Shown here piece by piece: positions 7,226 through 16,928 of a stretch of DNA of 64,000 nt. Both the position numbers and the translations under genes were made by a program. Origin of the DNA: Pseudoscardovia suis (GTDB lineage: Bacteria; Actinomycetota; Actinomycetes; Actinomycetales; Bifidobacteriaceae); the NCBI RefSeq assembly GCF_002797875.1, contig NZ_PGFC01000005.1, forward strand, positions 124,001 to 188,000, read 5' to 3'. The first letter of the stretch is position 1. Every line of letters starts with the position of its first letter. The notes below the pieces were generated by a model. It saw only the letters and a program-made list of their open reading frames with translations, had not been told where the DNA came from and ran no database searches.

Positions 7226-7978
7226 CTACTCAGAATCCGCCAGATCCTCTTCGTCGACATCGTCCGCATCGGGATCCTCTTCATCCGGATCCTCAGCGTC
7301 CGTATCGTCGACGATATCCTCATCTGCGACATCCGCGGCATCCGCATCGACACCCGCATCAGCACCAGCCTCAACCTCGTCATCGGCATCGCGCACATCA
7401 GGCTCGTCGGCGGGGCGCAGACCGGTGATGAAATCACCATCGTCGTAATTGCCGTCTTCGCCGTCATCTTCTTCATCATCCGAAGACTGAGACCTGAGGT
7501 AAATCGTCACGTAACGCTGGGGTTCCGCGCCATGAGAACGCGAGCGCAGGCCTTCTTCACGCACAATATCGTGCACGATCTTGCGCTCGAAGGAATTCAT
7601 TGCATCCAGGCTCACAGGCTCGCCGGTCTCGCGCACCTCGTCAATCGCATCAAGCACTTCCTCGCGAATGTGCTTGCGCTTGCGGGTAAGAAAACCGTCC
7701 ACATCAAGGATGAGGCGGGACCGCTCCCCTGTGCGCTGCTGCACGGCCAGGCGGGTGAGCTGCTGCAAGGCATTGACGACTTCGCCATCCTTGCCAATCA
7801 AATGCTTGATGTCGGAATCATCATCAGCCACGATCTGCACCACGGGGCGCCCATTGCGGATGCCCATCTCGATGTCGCCTTCGTAGTCGACGATATCCAA
7901 CAGTCCTTCCAGGTAATCGGCCGCAATGTCAGCCTCATCATTGAGCTGGTCGACGGTCTTGTCCTCGTCTTCAGACAT
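7226..7978 (-). CDS. jag: Jag/KhpB-type RNA-binding protein (KH-R3H)
   Basis: 250 residues. A KH domain (about 45-115; VQIVADDDSDIKHLIGKDG with its GKDG loop) is followed by an R3H domain (about 120-165; MNSFERKIVHDIV ... GLRSRSHGAEPQRYVTI). In Gram-positive bacteria KhpB/Jag partners KhpA and influences elongation and division; its gene usually follows yidC. The last 80 residues are almost entirely Asp, Glu and Ala (DADAADVADEDIVDDTDAED), far longer than in Firmicutes. No Jag-N domain is visible. AAGGAGAAATCCCT precedes ATG 7978. A terminator separates it from yidC. Confidence 0.93.
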   Translation of the reverse strand: MSEDEDKTVDQLNDEADIAADYLEGLLDIVDYEGDIEMGIRNGRPVVQIVADDDSDIKHLIGKDGEVVNALQQLTRLAVQQRTGERSRLILDVDGFLTRKRKHIREEVLDAIDEVRETGEPVSLDAMNSFERKIVHDIVREEGLRSRSHGAEPQRYVTIYLRSQSSDDEEDDGEDGNYDDGDFITGLRPADEPDVRDADDEVEAGADAGVDADAADVADEDIVDDTDAEDPDEEDPDADDVDEEDLADSE

Positions 7979-8064
7979 AGGGATTTCTCCTTACTTACAC
8001 ACGTAATCTCCTAGTCTACCGAACAATGGGCGGTGACGCGACCGTCAACGCCGCACAGCAGGCA

Positions 8065-8108
8065 TAAAAAAATCCGTTGACGCGGCGTCGGACCCTCGTC
8101 AACGGATT
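8065..8108 (-). terminator. Intrinsic terminator between yidC and jag
   Basis: Perfect 12-bp stem AATCCGTTGACG (8071-8082) / CGTCAACGGATT (8097-8108), loop 14, followed on the minus strand by seven to eight T. It lies 26 bp after yidC, so jag transcription depends on read-through or its own promoter. Confidence 0.8.
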
Positions 8109-8133
8109 GCAGTGTGCAGCAAGCAGCTTGGGT

Positions 8134-9129
8134 TTACTTCTTCTTGCGGCGGTTCTTGCGGGTGGGCTGGTAGCGCTGCCCCTGCCCCTTGTTTTCGGCA
8201 GCAGCCTCCTTGGCCTTGGCAAGCTCCTCCTCTTCGATGCTGGGCAGGCCTTCACGCTTGCGGCGGGACTCCTCGCGCTTGTAATCACGCTTCTGCTTGT
8301 CCTCTGCGGCCGGGGAGCCAGGGGTCGGCATGCTGTGCACCTGCCAGAACGTCTGCGCCAAGGTCCAGCAGTTGTTGGTGAGCCAGTAGATGAGCACAGC
8401 GAACGGGAACGCCAAGCCAGAGAAGATGTACATGAACGGGAAGGTGAGCGCCATGATCATCTGGGAGCGATACGCCTGGCCTTGCTGGGCGGCCTTGGGG
8501 GTGTTGCGCCTGATGTTGTGGAACTGCGAGTAGAACATCGTGAAGCACATGAGCGCGATGAAGATACCAATCGTCACCTTACCGCCGGCATCGACTTCCG
8601 TGAACATGGAGCTCAGGTGGATGTTGAACACCGGGGTGTTCTGGATGTCTTCCGCAGTGCTGACGTTGAACGCACCGTAGGGCGTGCGCTGTCCATTGGC
8701 GACATAGCGCACGGACGACAGCACGTAGAACATAGTCATGAAGACAGGCGACTGGATGAGCGCCGGCAGGCACGACCCCATCGGGTTGGCGCCGTTCTCT
8801 TGGTAGAGCTTCATCGTTTCGCGGCTCATCGCCTCGCGGCTGGCCGGATCGTTCTTGCCCTTGTACTTCTGCTGGATGTGCTGGAGCTTGGGCTGGATCG
8901 CCTGCATGCGGCGCATGGACTTCATCTGCTTGATGAACAGCGGCAGAATGCACAGTCGCACGAGAACCACGAGCATCACGATCGACAGCACCCAGGCGAT
9001 TCCCGGACCATCGCTCATGCCAAGGAACACGAAGCCTTTGTGGAAGGCATCGAGCAAATAGGTCATCAGCCATTCCAGGGGATAGAGAAGTCGGTAAAAG
9101 AATCCCCAAAAACCACTGTCGAGCGTCAT
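8134..9129 (-). CDS. yidC: Membrane protein insertase YidC/Oxa1
   Basis: 331-residue YidC2-type insertase. The family core is clear: hydrophobic segment IAWVLSIVMLVVLVRLCILPLF with the conserved Arg in the membrane groove, the cytoplasmic loop (KQMKSMRRMQAIQPKLQHIQ ... ENGANPMGSCLPALIQ), and segments around MTMFYVLSS, IGIFIALMCFTMFYSQF and FPFMYIFSGLAFPFAVLIYW. The C-terminal 60 residues are highly basic (ending RKNRRKKK), as in ribosome-contacting YidC tails. AAGGAG precedes ATG 9129, which overlaps the yidD stop by 4 bp. Confidence 0.97.
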   Translation of the reverse strand: MTLDSGFWGFFYRLLYPLEWLMTYLLDAFHKGFVFLGMSDGPGIAWVLSIVMLVVLVRLCILPLFIKQMKSMRRMQAIQPKLQHIQQKYKGKNDPASREAMSRETMKLYQENGANPMGSCLPALIQSPVFMTMFYVLSSVRYVANGQRTPYGAFNVSTAEDIQNTPVFNIHLSSMFTEVDAGGKVTIGIFIALMCFTMFYSQFHNIRRNTPKAAQQGQAYRSQMIMALTFPFMYIFSGLAFPFAVLIYWLTNNCWTLAQTFWQVHSMPTPGSPAAEDKQKRDYKREESRRKREGLPSIEEEELAKAKEAAAENKGQGQRYQPTRKNRRKKK

Positions 9130-9548
9130 GCGACGGTCTCCTTACCTGTAGTCGTGTTGGTGGATGCGGTCACATTTGATTCGGTGCTGCCACAATCCGC
9201 AATGGGATCATCGGAGGAATCAGCATCATTGGCCTCATGGGCCTTGGACCACGTGAATCTGTAAAAAAGCGAAAAAGTGGCGGGCACATCATCGATGCCG
9301 CCAGTATTCCACGGCTGGCAGCGCAATAATCGTGCCGCCGCCAAGGCTACGCCCCGGATTACGCCAAATCGTTCAATGGCGGTAAGCGCGTAGGAAGAGC
9401 AAGTCGGATAGTATTTGCACCGCGCGGGGAAGCACGGTGAAATCACACGCTGATACCAACGGATGGCAGCGACGCAGACACCCGACATTGCAGTGGCGAA
9501 CGACCGGCGTTGATGCCGTGCCAAGCCTGCGCTGTCGTTACTCACCAT
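9126..9548 (-). CDS. yidD: Membrane protein insertion efficiency factor YidD
   Basis: 140 residues from ATG 9548. The YidD signature is present: [20 protein letters not shown], then [18 protein letters not shown] and [17 protein letters not shown]. YidD assists insertion of YidC/Sec substrates at the inner membrane face through an amphipathic helix. The start overlaps the rnpA stop by 11 bp and the stop overlaps yidC by 4 bp, so translation is coupled. The C-terminal 40 residues after the family core (rich in Ser, Asp and Thr) are an extension beyond the usual 70-90 residues. Confidence 0.93.
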   Translation of the reverse strand: MVSNDSAGLARHQRRSFATAMSGVCVAAIRWYQRVISPCFPARCKYYPTCSSYALTAIERFGVIRGVALAAARLLRCQPWNTGGIDDVPATFSLFYRFTWSKAHEANDADSSDDPIADCGSTESNVTASTNTTTGKETVA

Positions 9549-9945
9549 GATGCGCGTCACAGGATCCGTGAGGGGATTCATGAGAATCGGCTGCATTCTG
9601 TGAAGCAGCCAAACGCTTAGCGACCTTGGCGAAAGACGATGCCACCTGTGCATCCAACGATTGGAAGGCAGCATGCGCCGCCGACGGCTTTGCCCGCATG
9701 ACAATGTCACATCCTGCGGGCAGAGCCTGCTCATGCGCACGGGCAAGCACGCGGAAGCGCCTTTTGACCGCATTACGGGTTACGGCGTGTCCGACATTCT
9801 TGGAAACTGCAAGTCCCATGCGCACCCCTGCCGGGTGGCTGCCTGATTCACGTATGCAAAAATGCACAACAAGGTCACGGCTGGTGACCTTGGTGCGCTG
9901 CTTCACAACATGGACGAAATCGCGGTGGCTTTTCAGTCGCTCCAC
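9538..9945 (-). CDS. rnpA: Ribonuclease P protein component
   Basis: Protein subunit of RNase P, which with the RNA subunit removes 5' leaders from pre-tRNA. 135 residues from GTG 9945 ([20 protein letters not shown]), which matches the family N-terminus; the open frame extends further upstream but into rpmH. The RNR-type signature is [14 protein letters not shown] with [15 protein letters not shown] preceding it. It starts 19 bp after rpmH, the near-universal arrangement. The last 20 residues ([17 protein letters not shown]) are non-conserved and overlap yidD. Confidence 0.95.
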   Translation of the reverse strand: MERLKSHRDFVHVVKQRTKVTSRDLVVHFCIRESGSHPAGVRMGLAVSKNVGHAVTRNAVKRRFRVLARAHEQALPAGCDIVMRAKPSAAHAAFQSLDAQVASSFAKVAKRLAASQNAADSHESPHGSCDAHHGE

Positions 9946-9964
9946 TTGTCGCCCGCGGTCGCTC

Positions 9965-10099
9965 TTAGGCGGACAGGGTCTTGCGGCCCTTGGCGCGGCG
10001 ACGGTTGATGGTCGCGCGGCCGGAACGCGTACGCATGCGCACGCGGAAACCATGCTTCATGTGACGACGGCGGTTATTGGGCTGGAATGTCCTCTTCAT
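9965..10099 (-). CDS. rpmH: 50S ribosomal protein L34
   Basis: 44 codons, reading [18 protein letters not shown], then [20 protein letters not shown] and RKTLSA, the canonical L34 sequence. First gene of the minus-strand rpmH-rnpA-yidD-yidC operon, transcribed away from dnaA. Confidence 0.98.
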   Translation of the reverse strand: MKRTFQPNNRRRHMKHGFRVRMRTRSGRATINRRRAKGRKTLSA

Positions 10100-10298
10100 A
10101 ATCAATGCTCCTGGTTACAGGCCACGCTTGCGCGCGGCTCCTCATGAGTCAAGCTCTACCAAATTACTCTGAGGGGTGGAATTAGTCAAAAGAGCGAGCG
10201 CGACACGCGGGGATTGCCCTGCAGGCGGCAGGCATCCCAAGACCCGCTGAAAAAATCATCCACATCGCATCCACAGCCCTTCCACCGCGCGCGGCAAG

Positions 10299-10478
10299 TT
10301 GTGCACAGATTGTTCACATGTGCACCCGTCAGTTACCCACATCCTTCGATAACCGCCAACGCAAGTATTTTCAACGTTTTTCCATTGCCCTATTCCATCC
10401 ACACCGACGAAGTTATCCACAAATAACATCTATGTTATTCACAATCAAACTCATTGCAACACGCTACGATGTGGATAA
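10299..10478. promoter_or_regulatory. DnaA-box cluster upstream of dnaA
   Basis: In the rpmH-dnaA gap (10100-10627) there are perfect boxes at 10413-10421 (TTATCCACA) and 10470-10478 (TGTGGATAA), and relaxed matches at 10299-10307 (TTGTGCACA), 10310-10318 (TTGTTCACA) and 10435-10443 (TTATTCACA). The region is AT-rich around 10360-10460. It probably serves in dnaA autoregulation and may be part of a bipartite origin. Confidence 0.8.
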
Positions 10479-10627
10479 CTTTCAAAACGTGGAGTATAAC
10501 TATTAGGTCGTCACTAGCCTTGAATACAACCGACTCCGCAGCCGGCACATCCAACGGCATATTCAACATCCAAGGCGCCCTCAAAAAACGAGGCACCCCC
10601 AACACCCCATACAGGAAGGAAGCACCC

Positions 10628-12721
10628 ATGGCAGACACAGATGAAGCCGCAGCAATCTGGTCGCGGGCCAAGGAACTGCTTCTGTCCAACAATTCGCTGT
10701 CGGAGCGCTACAAGAGCTGCATCAGCGAAATCACACCTTTCCGTTGCTTCGACAACATGATCGTTCTCGAAGCGACCAATGAATTCACCCGCCTCACCAT
10801 CGAAAACAATATTTCGAACGAGGTGATCCAGGCGTTGAAAATCGCCGCGGGCAAGGACATGACGTTCCTCATCCACCTGGTGAGTTCCAACAGTCCGGCA
10901 GCCTCGACGAACTCCACTTCCGCAGACGATCCCAATGATGCGATCGCCATTGCCTCCCAGGCACACCAGCGCAATGCGGTGCCCACCCCCGCCACGATGG
11001 CACGGCAGACCACGCAACCGCAGAACCCCACATTCCGCGGCGTGCAAAATCAGCGTCCTGGTGCACAACATCCCGGCGTACAGCGCCACCAGCACAGGGA
11101 GAAACCGCACAACCCTCAGCAAGGCACGCTTTTCGACCTGGATGCGTTCCCCCGTTCGAATGCCGGTGCACAGCCAACCAACGCGCAGCAGAATTTCCAA
11201 TCCACCGCCCAAGGTTTCGCGGCAGCGCAGGGAACACAGATGCCACAGCAAGGCGCGAATAACGCCAACGGGACGACCATGCCGGGCGGCCAGAACGTTC
11301 CTGGAACGCAAACCAACCCTTACGGCACGAATCCGTATGACGACTACTCGGCATATCCCGACGCCGACATGCCATCCACAACGTATGACGCGAATCAAGG
11401 CGCACCCGGGCAGGACTCCCATGGTTTCGCGCCCCTTCCGACGAATCCCGCGAATGGCGGTTATGAGGGGCCGGCGCAATCTGCGCAACAACCTGGCGCA
11501 GGTGTGACCCCTGCCCAAGTCGCTTACCGCAATGGCGCACAAGGGAATCCGCGCCAAATGCCGGCGCCCCGACGCGGCAACCAGATGATGGGACCGGCTT
11601 CCCCCGCCGCATATGCGTCCGGGTATCAGCAGCACGGCGATATGCAGATGTCCACGCCGCGCATGAACCGCGACGAAGAGACCCATCTCAACAAGCTGGC
11701 GACATTCGACACCTTCGTTGCCGGTGATTCCAACCGTTTCGCCCACGCCGTGGCGCTTGCCGTGGCGGAGACGCCTGGCAAGCTGTATAACCCGCTGTGC
11801 ATCTACGGCGGTCCGGGACTGGGCAAGACGCATCTTCTCAATGCAATCGGCAACGAGGCGTTGCGCGAAAACCCGTCGCTCAAGGTGCGATATGCGAATT
11901 CCGAGGAGTTTACCAACGAATTCATCGAAGCCTTGCGCACGTCGTCAACGGATCCCAATGGCGTCACGAACTTCAACAGGCGTTACCGTGAGGTCGACAT
12001 CCTGCTCATCGACGACATCCAGTTCCTGCGCGGCGAAGAGACGATGCGCCAGTTCTTCCACACCTTCAACGCACTGCACCAGGCCAACAAGCAGATCGTG
12101 ATCGCGTCCGACGTTGCGCCCAAGAATCTCAAGGGATTCGAGCAGCGCCTGATTTCGCGCTTCGACTCCGGCCTGTCGGTGGATGTGCGCCCGCCGGACC
12201 TGGAGACGCGTATTGCGATTCTGCGCATGAAGGCGCAGACCAGCGGCATGGAAGTGCCCAACGACGTGCTGAACCTGATCGCCGAACAGGTGACGGACAA
12301 CGTGCGCGAGCTGGAGGGCGCGCTGACGCGCGTGCATGCCATGGCGTCGCTGAACAAGCAGCCCCTCACCCGTGCCTTGGCGGAACAAACGCTGCAGGAC
12401 TTCTTCTCGTCGGATGTGGAGATCACCCCTACGGACATCATCACGACGACGGCGCAGTACTTCCAGCTGACCTTCGACGACCTGGTGGGTACCAGCCGCA
12501 CGAAAAACATTGCAATGGCGCGGCAAATCGCCATGTACATGGCACGTGAAATGACCAGCCTGTCGCTGGTCGACATCGGCGAGATCTTCGGAGGGCGCGA
12601 CCATTCCACAGTCATGCACGCCTGCCGCAAGATTTCATCGGAAATGTCGGAAAAGCGCGAAGTCTACAACTACGTGACCGAACTGACGGTGCTCATCAAG
12701 CGCAAGGATTCCACAAAATAA
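10628..12721 (+). CDS. dnaA: Chromosomal replication initiator DnaA
   Basis: AAA+ initiator that binds TTATCCACA boxes, melts the origin and recruits the helicase. 697 residues from ATG 10628, after AGGAAGGA; the frame is open upstream but the sequence there is not protein-like. Domain I spans about 1-95, then a very long Gln/Asn/Pro/Gly-rich linker (about 96-350). The AAA+ domain begins at ATFDTFVAGDSNRFAHAVA, with Walker A GGPGLGKT at 394-401 and Walker B LLIDD near 459-463. The C-terminal helix-turn-helix carries the signature GGRDHSTVMHACRKI. The linker makes it longer than most actinobacterial DnaA proteins. Confidence 0.98.
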   Translation: MADTDEAAAIWSRAKELLLSNNSLSERYKSCISEITPFRCFDNMIVLEATNEFTRLTIENNISNEVIQALKIAAGKDMTFLIHLVSSNSPAASTNSTSADDPNDAIAIASQAHQRNAVPTPATMARQTTQPQNPTFRGVQNQRPGAQHPGVQRHQHREKPHNPQQGTLFDLDAFPRSNAGAQPTNAQQNFQSTAQGFAAAQGTQMPQQGANNANGTTMPGGQNVPGTQTNPYGTNPYDDYSAYPDADMPSTTYDANQGAPGQDSHGFAPLPTNPANGGYEGPAQSAQQPGAGVTPAQVAYRNGAQGNPRQMPAPRRGNQMMGPASPAAYASGYQQHGDMQMSTPRMNRDEETHLNKLATFDTFVAGDSNRFAHAVALAVAETPGKLYNPLCIYGGPGLGKTHLLNAIGNEALRENPSLKVRYANSEEFTNEFIEALRTSSTDPNGVTNFNRRYREVDILLIDDIQFLRGEETMRQFFHTFNALHQANKQIVIASDVAPKNLKGFEQRLISRFDSGLSVDVRPPDLETRIAILRMKAQTSGMEVPNDVLNLIAEQVTDNVRELEGALTRVHAMASLNKQPLTRALAEQTLQDFFSSDVEITPTDIITTTAQYFQLTFDDLVGTSRTKNIAMARQIAMYMAREMTSLSLVDIGEIFGGRDHSTVMHACRKISSEMSEKREVYNYVTELTVLIKRKDSTK

Positions 12722-13743
12722 GCCATCGCTGCCGCACATTGGGTCGCACAGTGGCAGGAAGATACAGTGGTAAGAGGCTTGTGAGAGGCTCATGCGACGC
12801 TTCGTAACGCTGGCGGAGCGCCGCAAACCAGCGCAATGGCGCACGTGGGACGGCGCTCTGCGCTGCTCTTCACGCCATGCTTCGTGAATCATCGGGGTAG
12901 CATGCTCAGGGGTGGAGTGTACAATTTTCGAGGTGAAAACCGCCTCGAAATCGAGAAGTTATCCACACGGTTATCCACATTTGGCGAATTTTTGAGTGAA
13001 TAAGCGGCTTTTTCTTGTGGAAAAGTCGTGGAGGATCCAGTGGAAAATCCCGAAAAGTTGGGGATAAATTTTGACGTTTTTGCGTCGGTGGATAAGTCCG
13101 CCGGCCATCAACAAGTTATCCACAGTGAATCCACATCTGTGGGCAACTCGGAAGGCTTCGCGCCAGCGTCGACCGCATAGTTTTCCACAAATCCACCGAC
13201 ACTATTACGACGACTAATGAATACGTAAAGGTAGTGATCATAAAGATAACAGCGAGATGCATAAACTTCGCATATTTTTATGTTTGAGGGTTGCATATAT
13301 GCAGGGCGTTGTGCATAACAGTTTGCGCAAAAAACGTTCGAATACGCAACAAATAACAACAACGAGAACAAGGGAAGCGGCCGCAGAGGCTATATGTTTA
13401 GTAAACGTTTACTTATGCAGAGGGTTGCACATTCCCCTTGTGCTCCGGTTTTGTGATTCTCAATAAGGGCGACGTCCGTTCGAGATTTTCGGATATGGAT
13501 TTTCTCAATAAGGCGCACCCGCATGGCGTGCCGTTATGAGGATTTTCATTGCCCTGCCCGTCGGCGTGCCGAAAAATGTAGAATGGATGCGGAAGCAGGA
13601 TTAGACTTGAGTTCCTTGTGGATTTGGGCGCGTGGGTTTTGTCGCTCCCGCGTCATGGATTATCCAAGGTGGGCGGTTGCCATGCTCCGCCCTTCCGGAA
13701 GTGCCGACACATTACAAATCACCGACAGAAAGCAGGGTCAGTC
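12722..13743. other. Origin of replication (oriC), dnaA-dnaN intergenic region
   Basis: 1.0-kb non-coding gap. Perfect DnaA boxes: 12959-12967, 12971-12979 and 13116-13124. One-mismatch boxes: 13016-13024 (TGTGGAAAA), 13087-13095 (GGTGGATAA) and 13181-13189 (TTTTCCACA). A relatively AT-rich stretch follows at 13195-13420 and is the best candidate for the unwinding element. 12722-12950 and 13430-13743 show no features beyond the dnaN upstream region. Confidence 0.9.
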
Positions 13744-14868
13744 ATGAAGGTCGAGGTAAATTCCTCCGATTTCGCTGAAGCGGTCAACTGGACCACGCAC
13801 ATCATCGCGCAGAGGCCAGCGTCGCCGATTCTGCAGGGCGTCAAGATCGATGCTGCCGATGGTGTGATGGATCTTTCTGCGTTCGACTATGAGGTGACCG
13901 ACAGGCATCATATCGAGGCGACGGTTGACGAGCCGGGCACGATTGTGGTGCTGGGGCGTCTGCTTGCCGACATCTCCAAGAACCTTCCTGCCGAGAAGAC
14001 GACGCTTGCCACCGACGGCACCCGTCTGATGATCCGAAGCGGCAAGGCGCGCTTCTCATTGCAGCTCATGCCTGATTCCGACTACCCGCAGCTGCCCCAG
14101 GTGCCTCCGGTGCTGGGACGCGTGGATGGCGAGACCTTCGCTCATGCCGTGACGCAGGCGGCGGTGTCCGTGGCGAGGGAAGACAGCAGGCCGATCCTTA
14201 CGTCGATCCTCATGGAATTCAACGGGGACCAGGTCACGATGACATCCACCGACCGCTTCCGCCTCAGCCAGATCACATTCTCCTGGACACCTCAGGATCC
14301 CCAGGTTGAAGCCAAGGCACAGGTGCGTGGCAAGCTGCTGTCCGACATCGCCCGATTCCTTGACACCACTCAGAACGTGACCTTGGACTTCGATCCGGAG
14401 AACGCGCGTCTGATGGGCATTGAGAACGCCGGCCGTGTGTCGACAACGCAGCTGATCGAAGGCGACTTCCCCGCCGTGCATTCCCTGTTCCGCGATGAAT
14501 ACCCGATCCAGGTGGTGCTCAATCGCCAGGAACTGCTGGGGGCCTTGCATCGCGTGTCCTTGGTGGCCGAACGCAATTCGACGGTGCGGTGCCGTTTCAC
14601 GCAGGATGAGCTGACGTTGTCTGCCGGTGCTGCGGACGAATCGCAGGCTTCTGAATCCATCGCCGCTGATCTTGACGGCGGCGACATCACCGTGGCTTTC
14701 AACCCGTCGTATCTTGTGGAAGGCCTCAAGGCATTCGATGAGCCGTATGTGCGCATCAAGATGACCGACGCTCTCAAGGCTGTGGAGATTGATGGACAGC
14801 AGGAGGCCGATTCCGATGAATCCCTGGACTTCCGCTATCTGATGGTGCCGGTGCGTTTCAGTGAGTGA
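13744..14868 (+). CDS. dnaN: DNA polymerase III beta sliding clamp
   Basis: 374 residues, the normal length for the three-domain DnaN ring subunit that tethers polymerase III to DNA. ATG 13744 begins MKVEVNSSDFAEAVNWTTHI, which aligns with the family start. Conserved segments include SPILQGVKIDA, DSRPILTSILMEF, STDRFRLSQ and the C-terminal YLMVPVR motif in the last strand. Ribosome site is weak (CAGGG). Followed by recF after 21 bp. Confidence 0.97.
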   Translation: MKVEVNSSDFAEAVNWTTHIIAQRPASPILQGVKIDAADGVMDLSAFDYEVTDRHHIEATVDEPGTIVVLGRLLADISKNLPAEKTTLATDGTRLMIRSGKARFSLQLMPDSDYPQLPQVPPVLGRVDGETFAHAVTQAAVSVAREDSRPILTSILMEFNGDQVTMTSTDRFRLSQITFSWTPQDPQVEAKAQVRGKLLSDIARFLDTTQNVTLDFDPENARLMGIENAGRVSTTQLIEGDFPAVHSLFRDEYPIQVVLNRQELLGALHRVSLVAERNSTVRCRFTQDELTLSAGAADESQASESIAADLDGGDITVAFNPSYLVEGLKAFDEPYVRIKMTDALKAVEIDGQQEADSDESLDFRYLMVPVRFSE

Positions 14869-14889
14869 CCTGTTGCCGAGTGATGTGCT

Positions 14890-16125
14890 ATGCATGTGAC
14901 GCGGTTGGTGCTTGACCATTACCGTTCCTGGAAACACTGCTTGGTGGATTTTGAACCGGGCGTCAACGTGCTTTACGGCAGGAACGGCCTTGGCAAGACG
15001 AACATTGTCGAAGCCGTGGAAGTGTTGGCGACGGGCGGCTCCCATCGCACATCCGCGACGGTGCCGCTTGTGGAACGTGGCAAGAAGACGGCCACCATCC
15101 GAGCGAATGTGGTCGACGGTATCAACGATGATGGCAATTCTTCTCTTGATACCGCAAACACCACCACGTATGCCGTGACATTGCCTGTGCGAGGAGGCAA
15201 CAAGGCTCGGGTGAACGGCGGCGCCAGCCAGCCGTTGCGCTCGGTGGTGGGGCAGGTGCGCGCCGTTGTGTTCGCGCCGGACGACCAGCTGCTCGTATCG
15301 ATGGATCCTGCCAGGCGACGTGCGTTTCTCGATTCCGCCGGTGCACAGCTCGTCCCGGGCTACTACGAACTGGCGCAGGAATTTGCCCGCATCGCCAAGC
15401 AGCGTGCGAAACTGCTGCGGCAGATAGGACAGGAACGCTCTCTCGGGCATGGCGTGGGTCCCCTGCTGGATGCCTTGGAGGCATGGACCGGCAGCTTCAT
15501 AGACCGTGGATTGCGGTTGACGCAGGCGAGGTCGAAGGTATGCGCGTTGCTTGAGAAGCCCTTTGTGTCGATCTGCGCCGATCTTTCGGGCGGTGGCGCG
15601 GCGTCGATGCTGTATGCACCGGGTTTCGCCGAAGCCGAGGCTGTGTGCGAGGCGCCCGTGGCGCGACAGGACTGGCAATCCGAACCGCAGGTCGGCGTGT
15701 CTGTGCTGGAGGCCATCAGTGGGCATTTTCAGCGAATCTTCGATGGCGAGGTGGCGCAGTCGCGCAATCTGATAGGGCCTCATCGTGATGACGTGATGTT
15801 CATGCTGGACGGCGCTCCCGCCAAGGATTATGCGAGCAACGGTGAGATGTGGACAATCGCCCTGGCTCTCAAGATGGCGCTGTTCACGGTGCTTGAAGGC
15901 AGGTCGGCGCAGGATGGCTCGCCCACAGGGGCGCCCGTGTTGATTCTCGACGATGTGTTTTCGCAGCTGGACGCGGCGCGACGGTTGCAGATCGTGGAAT
16001 TCGCCTCCCGCCAGGAGCAGACACTCATCACGGTGGCCGCTCCCGGTGATGTTCCGGAAGGGATAGAGGCGCACATGATCGATGTGCACAAGATCGAGGA
16101 GGATTCCGATGCCTCGGCATGGTGA
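14890..16125 (+). CDS. recF: DNA replication and repair protein RecF
   Basis: 411-residue SMC-like ATPase that binds gapped DNA and helps RecO/RecR load RecA. N-terminal LVLDHYRSWKH, Walker A YGRNGLGKTN (residues 31-40), the ABC-type signature region near SRNLIGPHRDD, and Walker B VLILDDVFSQLDAAR near residue 360 are all present. Its final 17 bp overlap dciA, consistent with a dnaN-recF-dciA operon. Confidence 0.96.
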   Translation: MHVTRLVLDHYRSWKHCLVDFEPGVNVLYGRNGLGKTNIVEAVEVLATGGSHRTSATVPLVERGKKTATIRANVVDGINDDGNSSLDTANTTTYAVTLPVRGGNKARVNGGASQPLRSVVGQVRAVVFAPDDQLLVSMDPARRRAFLDSAGAQLVPGYYELAQEFARIAKQRAKLLRQIGQERSLGHGVGPLLDALEAWTGSFIDRGLRLTQARSKVCALLEKPFVSICADLSGGGAASMLYAPGFAEAEAVCEAPVARQDWQSEPQVGVSVLEAISGHFQRIFDGEVAQSRNLIGPHRDDVMFMLDGAPAKDYASNGEMWTIALALKMALFTVLEGRSAQDGSPTGAPVLILDDVFSQLDAARRLQIVEFASRQEQTLITVAAPGDVPEGIEAHMIDVHKIEEDSDASAW

Positions 16126-16642
16126 AGCGGGCGCGGAGCAGCCGACGCCCGGCATGCCGGTGGCGCAGGCCCTGCGGCTCGACCCCACGCTGCTGCCCGA
16201 GCAGATCTTTGCCGTGTATTGCTCCGATGCCGCGCTGGACGATGATGAACGACGCCAGAAGGCGCATGACAGCTTCGGCAAGCCCGGGCGCGATCCAATC
16301 ACGATTTCCACAGCGCTGATGCCGATGATGGACGATCCGGTGTGGCGCCGCGGCATGGCGGTCGCCCAGCTCTCGCAGAACTGGGAGCAGATCGTGGGCG
16401 CTGCCATTGCGGCGAACTGCCGACCGGTGTCATACAAGGACGGTGTGCTGACGATCCGACCGCTGAGCACCGTGTGGGGGCAGCAGCTGACCTTCATGGC
16501 GCCCCAGATCAAGCAGGCATTGAATTCGCGCGTGAAGGGGCTGGATGTGACCGAAGTGAAGGTGACGGCGGCGAGTTCCATCACGTTCCGAAGGGGCAAG
16601 TGGGACGTCAAGGGACGAGGCGTGCGAGATACGTATTTCTAG
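16109..16642 (+). CDS. dciA: DciA-type helicase-loader protein (DUF721)
   Basis: 177 residues from ATG 16109, five bases after GAGGAGG. The DUF721/DciA domain occupies about residues 85-155 (LSQNWEQIVGAAIAANCRPV, DGVLTIRPLSTVWGQQLTF, QIKQALNSR). DciA is the ancestral loader of the replicative helicase DnaB in bacteria that lack DnaC/DnaI; the gene sits after recF in actinobacteria. The N-terminal 80 residues are a poorly conserved extension. Overlaps recF by 17 bp. Confidence 0.88.
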   Translation: MPRHGEAGAEQPTPGMPVAQALRLDPTLLPEQIFAVYCSDAALDDDERRQKAHDSFGKPGRDPITISTALMPMMDDPVWRRGMAVAQLSQNWEQIVGAAIAANCRPVSYKDGVLTIRPLSTVWGQQLTFMAPQIKQALNSRVKGLDVTEVKVTAASSITFRRGKWDVKGRGVRDTYF

Positions 16643-16928
16643 CGCTTTGAGTCCCCCGGTCCTAGTAGGATTACGCACAGAGATATATTCGTGCCTTGGT
16701 GGGTCGTTTTTGTGGCTCTCAGGGCATGTTTAATCGTGATCCAATGACGGTGCAGCATGGCAAACCCCACTGTGGGTCGTCTGCCAAGGCGTTTGCCGGG
16801 TCGCTGTGGCGGTTCAGGGCTGCCTCGGCGTGCCCGGGATGCGCGCCAGTGATGGTGAGCCGTCGCGGGCGGCACGGAAAACCCGCATGGATCGCGGCAA
16901 CATGAAAAACACTAGGAAGGAAGCTTTG

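Noticed and set aside
9565-9590. Third copy of the sRNA block (GGGGATTCATGAG)
   Set aside because: Lies inside rnpA/yidD coding sequence, lacks the CU-rich segment and terminator; a chance match.
16806-16928. Longer N-terminus of GyrB
   Set aside because: The open frame extends upstream but the AGGAAGGA spacing supports GTG 16929 and the extra residues are not protein-like.
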